This document shows, one piece after another, positions 25,604 through 34,604 of a stretch of DNA of 64,000 bases (positions are counted from its first letter, which is position 1; every line of letters starts with the position of its first letter). A program made the position numbers and the translations under genes. Source of the stretch: JBJMQS01 sp045802605 (lineage in GTDB: Bacteria > Planctomycetota > Planctomycetia > Gemmatales > Gemmataceae). The stretch lies in NCBI GenBank assembly GCA_045802605.1, contig JBJMQS010000073.1, positions 62,001 through 126,000 of the forward strand, written 5' to 3'. The notes under the pieces were generated by a model. The model was not told the origin of the DNA. It saw nothing but the letters and a program-made list of their open reading frames with translations, and did not search any database.

Positions 25604-28600
25604 CTGAAGTTACTGAGGAAGTTGAGGTTAATTGGCACTCCGCCATTTGTTGGCCGCAGATTCTTCCGCTCACACGATTGGCCGCGCAACCTGAATTTAA
25701 GTCGCAAAACTCTGTGCTCTTCGAAATTCCTAACGCACGACAATGGCCCGCGATCGTCAATGAAATCCTGCGGCTTGGCAATGATCGCATGGCCTACCGA
25801 GTCCTGGAATCCTCCAACGGCAAACGCCACCGACGGGTGCTCCTCAAAGTCCATTCACCGCCATATTACGCACTACTCCGCGCGATTGATCCCGCTGACA
25901 CCACCGCTCCGCGCGCTTACATGGAAGCTGCACCCCGGGTGTGGATCGAATGGGGCTGGTCGCATCCCTACGCCGGGCTGATTCATCCAGCGAAAGGCCA
26001 AGCACTGTTGTTGCGACAACCACAGGATTGGGAACCGATCGCCGACGCACCATTTCGCGAAATCGAATCGGCGTTAGACATTGCCGCTCCGGCATCATCT
26101 CAAGGCAGTCGGGACAATCCCCTCGTCGAGAAACTCGAAGTCGCTCTTCGACTAACAGAGGGCGAACAGCAGCCGGCCCAACTCTGGATTACCCGCGATC
26201 ACAATGCCGTCGAAGATTTGTTCGCGCGAATGGAAGTGAACCTTTTGGATCGCTTCGCGGTGGCCGTGACTCATGACTTCGTTGCGATGCGACTACGCCC
26301 ATCTCGCCTACCGCCGCCGGAGATTACACTGCGCGGCTCCGTAAGCTATCAACCCATTCGCAAGCTCCCAAACCTATTCGTCCCCTTGGGCTGGCGATTA
26401 GATCCACCGCTCAGACGTGAAACCGTTCGGCAACTATTGGCCGCGGATCCCCAAGTCCTCACTTGGCTTCAGCCTGATAGCTCTGGCGCGATGAGGCCAA
26501 TTACCATCGACGACGCCGCATTTCGGCCCATGTCATCGTGGGTGGATGATGTGCTCGATCGGGATCGCGAAACTTTGAAAGCCTGGGCCCACTCCTCTGA
26601 GTTCGCCTTCGATATTCGAACATTCGCCGTGGAAGAAGTCGAACCGAGTGAACCGGCTCAACAAATCCAAACGAAGACACTTAAGCCAAAACAAAAGCGC
26701 CGCGGAGCAGACACAGCGACGCCGCAAAAGCCAGCAGCGCCGCTGGTCGCACCAACGACTGAGACCCTACGCGCATCGGACATCCGAGAAGAACTGAGTC
26801 GAGTCGAACAACAATTCTTGGCAGTCGATGGACCGCTCGATCATCCGGACCGTCAGCGGCTTTGGCCGACCATCGCGCGACTCAATTCGAGGCTCGGAGA
26901 TCTACCCGAAGCTGGCTTGGCGTGGGCGCATTCGCTGTGGGAATCAGATCAGATTGATCAAAGGGTCGTTGCGGAATGGGTGCGCAGTGAAAGCGTCAGA
27001 ACGCCTCTGACCGCCGACGATTGGCAGAGTCTACTGACTAGGGGATCGGGCGCTGCCGATGTACGAGCCGTGGCAGCAGCGACCCTGAATGCGACAGGTC
27101 ATGGGTCGAGTGAATTGCAGCCAGTGCTGCCTCAACTCCAAATTTACTTACAAACTCACGATCATTTGCTGCCGATGCGTCTCGCTTGGTTGACTTGGTC
27201 CGCGTTGAGTCGTTCGGCCGGCGATGAGTTGATGCTAGCCCGCAGCCGGGATCGCATTCTCACGCGCCTGCTGGATCGCGGACTCAGCGCGGAAACGGAT
27301 TTGCCGACGTTCCTTCGTTTTTCAGGCCGAGCCGACGCGGAGCGGTTGCGGCAGATTCGCGATTGGGTCGAAGAGTTGCGCCAGCGAATTCAGGCGTGGG
27401 TCATCGCCGACCTGGGGGGGCCGCACGCCACGGGCGCTTACATCGATTTAATGTTCGCCTTTGGACTGGCTCGGCTCGGGGAAGCCGGAACCGCGCGGGA
27501 ACTGTTGCGTTCAGCGACGGCTGCGCTGTCCGAGTCAGGCGCTGACACAGTCGAGGCCAATACATTCCTCGCTCAAGCAATAGGCTGGCGGCTCGAGCAG
27601 GTCGTAGCCGGCCGATCGCATAGTGGCCCCCTGCCGATGGAGCAGTTGGAATACCTCGCCAGTTTGCAGGAGGAGATCACAAAGACGCCGCGCGACAGCA
27701 AGTCGTACGATGATCGCCGCCTCAATCTCTACGCGGTCGAGCGTTTGCGCGAGCAATCGCGGATATTGGAGCCTCAGGATCGTGTCCGCGCATACCGGCA
27801 CACAGTGCCCGAAATTGATCGCTTGTTCCGTGAATCGACCTTGCTGCCAGACATCCTCGATCGGGAACGGCTCACGGGTAAGATCTTTGATCTATTGAAG
27901 CGTGCTGAGCGAAGCCCTGACGCGTTGGTTCGAGTGTTGCTCGATTCAGTGTCTGTAACGACACGGCTTACTTCTGAGAACGCCGTTCGGCTGCTCGAGC
28001 AAGTCGTACCCGCTTTAGACGCTGCGCCCGCCACCCTTGATATCCCCACACAGTCCGCGCGTCTGCGCTTGTTGGAGCGATCACTCTTTCTGGCCGGTCA
28101 CTTCGGCCGTCGTGATTTAGTGGACGCATATATCGAGCGATTGCTCAAGCTATTCGAATCAGGATCCGCGTCTGCGTTCTTGGAAGAGGCCGGATCTGTC
28201 TTTGGCCAAACTCTGCGGGCGTTGCGCAAATTCGGTATGCGCGAGCAAACGCTAATTTTGCTCACGCGAATGGAGCGACTGCTGCTCCGCGGCCGTACAT
28301 TGGAGGAAATTCGCTCCAAGGATCTGCGCAATTGGCCCCGCTTATTGCAATCGCTTTTGAACTTGGCGGCCGGCTGGCTTTACTTCGGGGAAGAAGACAA
28401 AGCGTTGCCGGTTTTAGACTCTGCTCGCTCGCTGATCCGGCGCACCGGGCGGGCCGGTGCCGAGACCGTCTTGCCCGACGTGTATGTTCAGGTGATTTGC
28501 AGCTACGTCACCGCTTTAGGCTTTGGGCCGCCGGATGCTGCTCGCGAGCGTTTGTCCGAGCTTCTTCAGGAAGGCTACATTAACCGTTTGGCGAATACCT

Positions 28601-28782
28601 ATACGAGCAGATCATTTTACTCGCGGTTTCATTTGTACGTCGCCGAGGCCGTCGTGCTTACCCTCGCTAGCGATGACTTCGTACTGGGTCCGGTCGCAAA
28701 ACGATGGCTCGACGAAGATGAATATCTCATTCGACGGCGAATTCACCGCGAGGTTCGCGAACGAATTGGAGGAGCGACATGA
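25489..28782 (+). CDS. Large unknown protein of the FtsH cluster (main part), paralog of the next gene
   Basis: An open frame of 1097 codons. Residues about 48-385 are homologous to the whole of the next protein: compare RVLLKVHSPPYYALL with its RALIHVESPPLFSLI, VWIEWGWSHPYAGLIHP with VWVRYGYRHPVSNLVAP, and YQPIRKLPNLFVPL with YRPYLKLPNLFVPV. A Lys/Pro-rich linker follows (near residue 400), then about 650 residues of alpha-helical sequence that look like TPR or ARM-type repeats (EAGLAWAHSLWESDQIDQRV, MFAFGLARLGEAGTARELLR). The natural N-terminus (25271) is cut off by a repeat insertion, so translation must restart: TTG 25489, GTG 25582 and ATG 25780 are candidates. It ends on an ATGA overlap with the next gene. 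Confidence 0.75.
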   Translation: MWGRGPDGGGKGSEGFVLIKSSASLASESRNVLASLDVTEVTEEVEVNWHSAICWPQILPLTRLAAQPEFKSQNSVLFEIPNARQWPAIVNEILRLGNDRMAYRVLESSNGKRHRRVLLKVHSPPYYALLRAIDPADTTAPRAYMEAAPRVWIEWGWSHPYAGLIHPAKGQALLLRQPQDWEPIADAPFREIESALDIAAPASSQGSRDNPLVEKLEVALRLTEGEQQPAQLWITRDHNAVEDLFARMEVNLLDRFAVAVTHDFVAMRLRPSRLPPPEITLRGSVSYQPIRKLPNLFVPLGWRLDPPLRRETVRQLLAADPQVLTWLQPDSSGAMRPITIDDAAFRPMSSWVDDVLDRDRETLKAWAHSSEFAFDIRTFAVEEVEPSEPAQQIQTKTLKPKQKRRGADTATPQKPAAPLVAPTTETLRASDIREELSRVEQQFLAVDGPLDHPDRQRLWPTIARLNSRLGDLPEAGLAWAHSLWESDQIDQRVVAEWVRSESVRTPLTADDWQSLLTRGSGAADVRAVAAATLNATGHGSSELQPVLPQLQIYLQTHDHLLPMRLAWLTWSALSRSAGDELMLARSRDRILTRLLDRGLSAETDLPTFLRFSGRADAERLRQIRDWVEELRQRIQAWVIADLGGPHATGAYIDLMFAFGLARLGEAGTARELLRSATAALSESGADTVEANTFLAQAIGWRLEQVVAGRSHSGPLPMEQLEYLASLQEEITKTPRDSKSYDDRRLNLYAVERLREQSRILEPQDRVRAYRHTVPEIDRLFRESTLLPDILDRERLTGKIFDLLKRAERSPDALVRVLLDSVSVTTRLTSENAVRLLEQVVPALDAAPATLDIPTQSARLRLLERSLFLAGHFGRRDLVDAYIERLLKLFESGSASAFLEEAGSVFGQTLRALRKFGMREQTLILLTRMERLLLRGRTLEEIRSKDLRNWPRLLQSLLNLAAGWLYFGEEDKALPVLDSARSLIRRTGRAGAETVLPDVYVQVICSYVTALGFGPPDAARERLSELLQEGYINRLANTYTSRSFYSRFHLYVAEAVVLTLASDDFVLGPVAKRWLDEDEYLIRRRIHREVRERIGGAT

Positions 28783-29984
28783 ACGTTGTGTCGTTTCCCA
28801 ATCTGGAAGTGCTTCGGCAATTATTGGCCGCTGGTTCAATTCCTGAGGCGATCGCCCAATCGCCGGTACAGTACAACGTGACTGAATCGGGTGAAGTTTG
28901 GCTGGCGCCGTCGCAGAAGCTGCCGAAAGCTCTGAACACAGTTCTGACACGAGCGGGCGCGGCTTTCCATGCCCAGCCGGATGCCTCGCTCGATGCCAAG
29001 GCACACTCGTGGGCTGCCGTTCTTCCCTTGATGGCAGCCGAAACGCCTGCGACTGTGGCCCTGTTCGATCTCCCGGCGAGCGGATTGGTACAATTCGTTG
29101 CCGAGTTAAAGCGATTGCGCAGCGGATCCATTCGCTGGCGGCTACTTGGTAAGCGAGCTTTGATTCACGTCGAATCGCCGCCATTGTTTTCGCTCATAGA
29201 AGGCGAACGCGCTCCTGGTGGCCCGCACGCATATTACGAGCACTCCGACGGGGTTTGGGTGCGTTACGGTTATCGTCACCCGGTGTCGAACCTGGTTGCG
29301 CCCCCAGGACGGATAGCAATCGTGAGCCCGCCGCACGAATGGGAGTTTATTGCTGAGGCAGCGTTCAACGAAATGGCAGGCCGGTTCGACCTCCCGCCGC
29401 AATCTGTCGAAGCAAAAGATCTCAAGGCGCGACCCATTGTGCAAGTCGCTCCAACTCTCGTTCGTGCAAGCGATGGCGGAGCGGCCGAGTTGTGGGTCTT
29501 GCACGACGATGGCTTGAAGCAACTACATCAATGGCTCCAACAGGCCGATGACCGATTGGTGGCGCGATTGCTCGGCGCCCGCATTGAACTAGCTGGCCGC
29601 GACGCCATCGTGCTGACGGGTCGGCCCGGCATGGCTCAACCGCCGGTCGTTGTATTTGATGCAGCACCTTATCGACCGTATCTGAAGCTGCCGAACCTAT
29701 TCGTGCCGGTGAACCAGACGTTGCGTCCTGCGCTACGCCGCGACGCCGCACGTCGGCGCTATGCACCTGATGCCAATCGAATCGCTTTACTTGATCCTGC
29801 GCCGAACGGGATCACAGCCTTCGATTTCCCGCGTAATGCGCTACTGCCGCTTGCGGAGTGGGTGAGCTACGCAGTCCCCCCAACAATCAGATTGGATGCG
29901 TCTATTCCCCGCGAGTTGTTTTCATTCGAGACCTTTGAGGCACGGGCCCGGCCCATTTCATCGAAATCCCAGTCGGCACCATGA
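28779..29984 (+). CDS. Unknown protein of the FtsH cluster, 401 aa, short paralog
   Basis: An intact 401-residue version of the module seen in the previous protein, with the characteristic N-terminus VVSFPNLEVLRQLLAAGSIP and the blocks VESPPLFSLIEGERAPGG, VWVRYGYRHPVSNLVAPPGR, WEFIAEAAFNEMAGRFDL and YLKLPNLFVPVNQTLRPALR. It lacks the long C-terminal helical part of its neighbour. No catalytic motif or membrane segment is visible. It starts and ends on 4-base overlaps (ATGA) with its neighbours. Having a long and a short copy of the same module in one operon suggests two subunits that share an interaction surface, perhaps on the AAA+ protease. Confidence 0.85.
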   Translation: MNVVSFPNLEVLRQLLAAGSIPEAIAQSPVQYNVTESGEVWLAPSQKLPKALNTVLTRAGAAFHAQPDASLDAKAHSWAAVLPLMAAETPATVALFDLPASGLVQFVAELKRLRSGSIRWRLLGKRALIHVESPPLFSLIEGERAPGGPHAYYEHSDGVWVRYGYRHPVSNLVAPPGRIAIVSPPHEWEFIAEAAFNEMAGRFDLPPQSVEAKDLKARPIVQVAPTLVRASDGGAAELWVLHDDGLKQLHQWLQQADDRLVARLLGARIELAGRDAIVLTGRPGMAQPPVVVFDAAPYRPYLKLPNLFVPVNQTLRPALRRDAARRRYAPDANRIALLDPAPNGITAFDFPRNALLPLAEWVSYAVPPTIRLDASIPRELFSFETFEARARPISSKSQSAP

Positions 29985-32494
29985 GCCGCGAGTCGCTGCC
30001 GGTCGATGACGTCATTCCGCAACTCATCGAAACGTTGCGAGCCGGCCCCTGCGTGGTATTGCAGGCGCCGACGGGTGCCGGTAAAACCACGCGAGTGCCG
30101 CCGGGACTCTTGGACACGGGGCTGGCCAATAAGGGGCAAATACTTGTTTTGGAGCCTCGCCGTATCGCGGCCCGCGCGGCGGCCCGTCGCATGGCCATTG
30201 AGCGCGGCGGACGAGTAGGGGAGGAAGTTGGTTATCATGTTCGCTTCGATCGATGTGCCGGCCCGGCGACGCGCATCCTTGTCGTCACGCCAGGCATCTT
30301 GCTTCAGATGTTGCACGGCAATCCGTTTCTCGATCATCTTTCGATTATTGTCTTCGACGAATTCCACGAACGCGGCTTGGATAGCGACCTCGCGCTTGGC
30401 TTCGTGCGTTTTGTGCAGCAGGCTGTGCGCTCAGATTTGAAACTGGTGGCCATGTCCGCGACGATTGCCGCGCAACAAGTAGCGCGCTACTTAGGGAATT
30501 GTCCGGTCATTGTCAGCGATGGCCGGCTGCACCCGGTGGAGATTCGTTACGAACCGAAACCGCCTACCGCACCGTGGCCAGTCGCCGCGGCCGAGGCGGT
30601 CCGCCGATTGCTGCCGAAGACGCCGGGCGACATTCTCGTGTTCTTGCCGGGCATGTACGAAATTCGCCAAACCGAGCGCGAGCTGGAACAGATCGCCGCC
30701 CGCCAGGATGTTTCGGTGTTGCCGCTGCACGGGGACTTGCCGGCCGAGGTGCAAGACGCGGCCCTGAGTCGGCAGGATCGGCGGAAGATTGTGTTGGCAA
30801 CCAACGTCGCGGAGACGTCGGTGACGGTGCAAGGGGTCACTGCCGTTGTTGATACCGGCCTGGCCCGCGAGATGGACTTCGATCGCTCCGTCGGCCTCGA
30901 TCGACTTTCGATCGTTCCCATCTCGCAAGCCTCAGCCGATCAGCGGGCAGGGCGCGCGGGCCGCGAGCAGCCCGGCGTCTGCATCCGGCTTTGGAGCGAG
31001 CCGAGTCATAAGTCTCGGCCGACTCACACTGCTCCTGAAATCCTGCGCGTCGATTTGGCGGGTGCGGTATTGCAACTGCTCGCTCTCGGCGAAGCAGCAC
31101 CCGAAAAGTTTCCGTGGCTCGAATCACCAGCGGCCGACGCGGTCGCGCGCTCGCTGGTGCTACTCCGTGAACTGGGCGCAGTGGATGAGAGCGGGATAAC
31201 GCCGATGGGCCAGTGGCTCGCGACGCTGCCGATCCATCCCCGGCTCGGGCGAATGCTGATCGAAGGAGCATCTCTCGGTCATGGCCGCCGGACCGCGCTG
31301 GCCGCGGCCTTACTTGCCGAGCGCGATCCGTTTCGGCGCGCGAACCTAAACATGCGCGCACCGAGCGCATCGGATTTGCTCGACCGAGTTGAAGTCTTGG
31401 AGGCGTTCGAGCGCAACGGCACCTATGAGACACCTCTCGGTGAACTCGACCGCGGGGCGGGGCGATTTGTGTTGCGGGCACGCGACCAACTGGCGCAAGC
31501 TCTGAGTTCAGATATGGTGGCGAGTGCTGTGGACTCGGATCAAGCAGTCATGCGCGCCGTCCTCGTGGCATTTCCGGATCGTGTGTGTCGGCGGCGAAAC
31601 CCAGGCGGGCGCAAAGGCATCATGGTCGGCGGCCGCGGCGTTCGCTTGGACAATCGCTCGGCGGTCACCCGGCCCGCGCTTTTCGTAGCCGTGGATGTCG
31701 AAGCCGGACAGGAAGAGACGCTGGTCCGCATTGCATCGGGCATCGAGCGCGAGTGGTTGCCGGCCACACTCGTGAGCGCCGGGGTGGAAGCAGGGTTCGA
31801 CCCAACCTCGGGTCGAGTGCAAGCGTGGAAGCGCACACGCTATCTTGATTTGGTCCTGGACGAGTCGCCCGCTGCTGCCCCCGAAGGCGAAGCCGCACAA
31901 GCCGCCCTCGCTGGCGCCGCCAGGGCACAATTCGCCGAGATCCGGCCGGCAACTGATTCGCCAGCTGGGCAATTTCGCACCCGAGTTCGCTGGCTCAGGG
32001 CCTATCGACCTCAACTGAGGCTGCCCGCATTCGACGACGCGGAACTATTGCAGCTTCTTGACATGTTCGCAAGTTCCTGTCGCTCGCTTGGCGAATTGAA
32101 AAAAGCCGATTGGCTGGGAGCGATGCAAGGCCGTCTGACCCGCGAACAATTGCTGGCCGTCGAGCGAGAAGCCCCCGAGCGAATCACGGTACCAAGCGGC
32201 TCGCACCTGGCACTGACCTACGAAGAAGGCCGGCCGCCGGTTTTGGCGGTGCGCATTCAAGAGCTATTCGGCCTGCAGGACACACCCCGCGTCGCCGGCG
32301 GGACGGTGCCAGTACTGTTACACTTACTCGCGCCGAACTATCGGCCGCAACAAGTCACTGAGGATTTGGCCAGCTTTTGGCGGAATACCTATCCACTCGT
32401 TCGCAAAGAGCTTCGGGTGCGATACCCGAAACATGCCTGGCCAGAAGATCCGCTCACCGCGCCGCCCCAAAAAAAGCCAAGCGGTAAACGCTAG
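29981..32494 (+). CDS. hrpB: ATP-dependent helicase HrpB
   Basis: An 837-residue DEAH-box-type RNA helicase. Motif I APTGAGKTTRVPPGLLDTGL (Walker A Lys35), motif Ia VLEPRRIAARAAARRMA, motif II IIVFDEFHERGLDSD (DEFH in place of DEAH), motif III MSATI, and in RecA domain 2 VLATNVAETSVTVQGVTAVV and QRAGRAGREQPGVC (motif VI). The C-terminal HrpB domain runs to the end (PNYRPQQVTEDLASFWRNTY, with VRKELRVRYPKHAWPEDPL). HrpB is usually a stand-alone gene; here it starts on an ATGA overlap with the preceding cluster gene, so it is co-expressed with the FtsH-like system. Its physiological role in bacteria is poorly defined. Confidence 0.93.
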   Translation: MSRESLPVDDVIPQLIETLRAGPCVVLQAPTGAGKTTRVPPGLLDTGLANKGQILVLEPRRIAARAAARRMAIERGGRVGEEVGYHVRFDRCAGPATRILVVTPGILLQMLHGNPFLDHLSIIVFDEFHERGLDSDLALGFVRFVQQAVRSDLKLVAMSATIAAQQVARYLGNCPVIVSDGRLHPVEIRYEPKPPTAPWPVAAAEAVRRLLPKTPGDILVFLPGMYEIRQTERELEQIAARQDVSVLPLHGDLPAEVQDAALSRQDRRKIVLATNVAETSVTVQGVTAVVDTGLAREMDFDRSVGLDRLSIVPISQASADQRAGRAGREQPGVCIRLWSEPSHKSRPTHTAPEILRVDLAGAVLQLLALGEAAPEKFPWLESPAADAVARSLVLLRELGAVDESGITPMGQWLATLPIHPRLGRMLIEGASLGHGRRTALAAALLAERDPFRRANLNMRAPSASDLLDRVEVLEAFERNGTYETPLGELDRGAGRFVLRARDQLAQALSSDMVASAVDSDQAVMRAVLVAFPDRVCRRRNPGGRKGIMVGGRGVRLDNRSAVTRPALFVAVDVEAGQEETLVRIASGIEREWLPATLVSAGVEAGFDPTSGRVQAWKRTRYLDLVLDESPAAAPEGEAAQAALAGAARAQFAEIRPATDSPAGQFRTRVRWLRAYRPQLRLPAFDDAELLQLLDMFASSCRSLGELKKADWLGAMQGRLTREQLLAVEREAPERITVPSGSHLALTYEEGRPPVLAVRIQELFGLQDTPRVAGGTVPVLLHLLAPNYRPQQVTEDLASFWRNTYPLVRKELRVRYPKHAWPEDPLTAPPQKKPSGKR

Positions 32495-32556
32495 ACGGGC
32501 CGACCAAGCCAACGGCATGTACATTCATCAATATCTCACCTGCGCAGGAGCCTTCC

Positions 32557-34341
32557 ATGCGACGATTAGCACTTCTCTCTTGGCTTGCGATATTCTTTGC
32601 ACCGCAAACGGGCTCGGCGGCCGACTTGCGGGCCGGCAATTGGAAGCTGGCTTATTGGGGCGGACCTCCGCAAGACTTCGTGGCCATGATCATTAAGGTC
32701 GAACCGAAAGACGATGGCTATTCCGCCAGTTTGGTCGAAGTCGCCAAGAACGTCGGCAAACCCGAGGTCAAATCCATCAAGATTGCCGATGGGCAAATAC
32801 GCCTGACAATCGAAATCGTCGGCACCGAAAATACGTTTGAAGGCCCAATGACGGGTGAAAAGGAAATCCGCGGCTCGTGGGCATCTACGGATCGCTCAAT
32901 GCGACCGGCGCAACTGATTTGGACCGAAGAGGAAAAGATCGATCCGAAGGCTGCGACAATCAAGCGCGAGTTGCCGGGGTCACTCAAGAAACGAAATGAA
33001 ATGCAAGCGGAGATCATCAACACCCGGCTCAAACTCGGCAAGGCGACCGAGGAAGAAGCTCGCTCCCTGAAAGACGACCTCGCCAAGTGGCAAAAAGAAC
33101 TTGCCGCGGAAGAACCGAAGCTGCTGCAAAAATCGCTCGAGGAAGAATGTGACGCCGTCCTCAAGATGGACACTGCTAACATTTTGCTTCGCAACTCAAC
33201 AACGGAGCATCCATCTTTGGCTGAGGCACGCCGGTGGGTGGAAATGTCGTCGAAAGTTGCAGAGACGTATGGCCCCCGATACCGCAATGAAGTCTTGCTG
33301 CGCTTGGGCGAGTGGATATCACAGGAGCCGCCGCTTGCCGAACTGGCGATGGATATCGTCGAGAGATTGAAGAAGGGTTTGGCCAATGACCCCAACGTCG
33401 AGCGAAAGGGCCGTTATCTCAATGTGGCGGTCAATGTGCTGCGGCGGCTGGGTCGCCAAAATGAGTTGAGGCCCGCTGAGGCCCAGCTCGAAAAAACCGA
33501 AGCCGAGCTCGACATGGCTTTTTTGGCCAAGCTGCCAAAGATCGAAGTCGAGCCCTTCGCAGGACGAAAGAATGAGGGCAAACGGGTGGTCCTCATGGAA
33601 ATGTTCACCGGTGCGGAGTGCCCGCCGTGCGTCGCGGCCGATTACGCCTTTGACCTATTGCATGACGCCTTTCATGCCACGGAACTGGTGCAATTGCAGT
33701 ATCACATGCATATCCCGGCACCCGATCCCCTGACGAATTCGGATACGGTGGCGCGATGGGTCTACTACACCAAGGCGTTCCCAAAGAAAGTCCGCGGGAC
33801 TCCAACCGCCATCTTCGACGGCACGCCGTTCGATGGCGGTGGCGGAGCAATCGCCGCTAGTGCTGAGACTCTCAAGGAATATCGTGAAGCCATCGAATCG
33901 CGGCTCGAAGAGCCAGCACAGGCCGATTTGAAGTTGGAGGTCGCGCGGACTGGGCCGCGAATTACCATCAAAGCATCAGTGAGCGATCTGGTCAAAGGCG
34001 GCGAGAAGGTGAAGTTGCGCTTTGCACTCGTCGAGAGCGGCATTCGCTATCAGGGCGGCAACGGATTGCGGCATCATCACAATGTCGTTCGCGCCATGCC
34101 CGGAGGCTCGGATGGCTTCGCGTTACCCGGCACCGCGGAGACCCGGGAGGTTTCCGTCGATTTGTCAGAGTTGCGAATGAATCTGGAGAAGTACCTGGAT
34201 ACCTTCGCACACGAGAAGCAGGCGTTCCCCCGGCCGCAACGACCGATGGAATTCAAGAAAGTCAAAGTCATCGCGTACGTGCAAGATGATGCGAGCCACG
34301 TCATTCGACAGGCTGTGCAGGCGGACGTGCCGGAGAATTAG
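32557..34341 (+). CDS. Exported thioredoxin-fold protein, 594 aa
   Basis: Signal peptide MRRLALLSWLAIFFAPQTGS, then a beta-rich N-terminal domain (residues 25-130), a charged helical middle (KRNEMQAEIINTRLKLGKAT) and a thioredoxin-like domain with LMEMFTGAECPPCVAADYAF (Cys355-Pro-Pro-Cys358) and a cis-Pro loop, KKVRGTPTAIFDGTPFDGGG. A further C-terminal beta domain follows (about residues 455-594). ATG 32557 has AGGAG at 32546-32550, a good ribosome site. It begins 62 bases after hrpB and may or may not be on that transcript. Likely a periplasmic thiol-redox protein; partner unknown. Confidence 0.8.
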   Translation: MRRLALLSWLAIFFAPQTGSAADLRAGNWKLAYWGGPPQDFVAMIIKVEPKDDGYSASLVEVAKNVGKPEVKSIKIADGQIRLTIEIVGTENTFEGPMTGEKEIRGSWASTDRSMRPAQLIWTEEEKIDPKAATIKRELPGSLKKRNEMQAEIINTRLKLGKATEEEARSLKDDLAKWQKELAAEEPKLLQKSLEEECDAVLKMDTANILLRNSTTEHPSLAEARRWVEMSSKVAETYGPRYRNEVLLRLGEWISQEPPLAELAMDIVERLKKGLANDPNVERKGRYLNVAVNVLRRLGRQNELRPAEAQLEKTEAELDMAFLAKLPKIEVEPFAGRKNEGKRVVLMEMFTGAECPPCVAADYAFDLLHDAFHATELVQLQYHMHIPAPDPLTNSDTVARWVYYTKAFPKKVRGTPTAIFDGTPFDGGGGAIAASAETLKEYREAIESRLEEPAQADLKLEVARTGPRITIKASVSDLVKGGEKVKLRFALVESGIRYQGGNGLRHHHNVVRAMPGGSDGFALPGTAETREVSVDLSELRMNLEKYLDTFAHEKQAFPRPQRPMEFKKVKVIAYVQDDASHVIRQAVQADVPEN

Positions 34342-34586
34342 ACGGCGGTATTTGGCAAGCGCAATCGGCGGTAAACAAGAATGCCGCCGGTTGCCAGAAT
34401 TGAATACGGCACTGCGAGCATGAAATAGATGCTGTTGTTGTAAGCCCGCGCTTCGCGGAGCGGATCCTCATCGCCGGATTCGCTCGCCCCCGCTTCCACA
34501 GCGTCCTTGCAGTTGGGGCAAGCCATGATCGCTGGCGAAGACGCCAGCACGGCCAGGATCGACAACATTCGCAGCCAGTGCTTCAT
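34338..34586 (-). CDS. Small exported/membrane protein at the end of the oxidase cluster
   Basis: An 82-residue protein: signal-like start MKHWLRMLSILAVLASSPAI, a short CPNC motif just after it (MACPNCKDAV), an acidic linker (ESGDEDPLREAR) and one membrane helix (NNSIYFMLAVPYSILATGGI). The two Cys could bind copper or heme-lyase partners, which would suit the neighbouring oxidase assembly genes, but that is only position-based inference. It is the last gene of the minus-strand oxidase cluster; its stop overlaps the stop of the convergent thioredoxin-fold gene by 4 bases. Confidence 0.75.
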   Translation of the reverse strand: MKHWLRMLSILAVLASSPAIMACPNCKDAVEAGASESGDEDPLREARAYNNSIYFMLAVPYSILATGGILVYRRLRLPNTAV

Positions 34587-34604
34587 GGTGTCTAGTTTAC
34601 CCCT

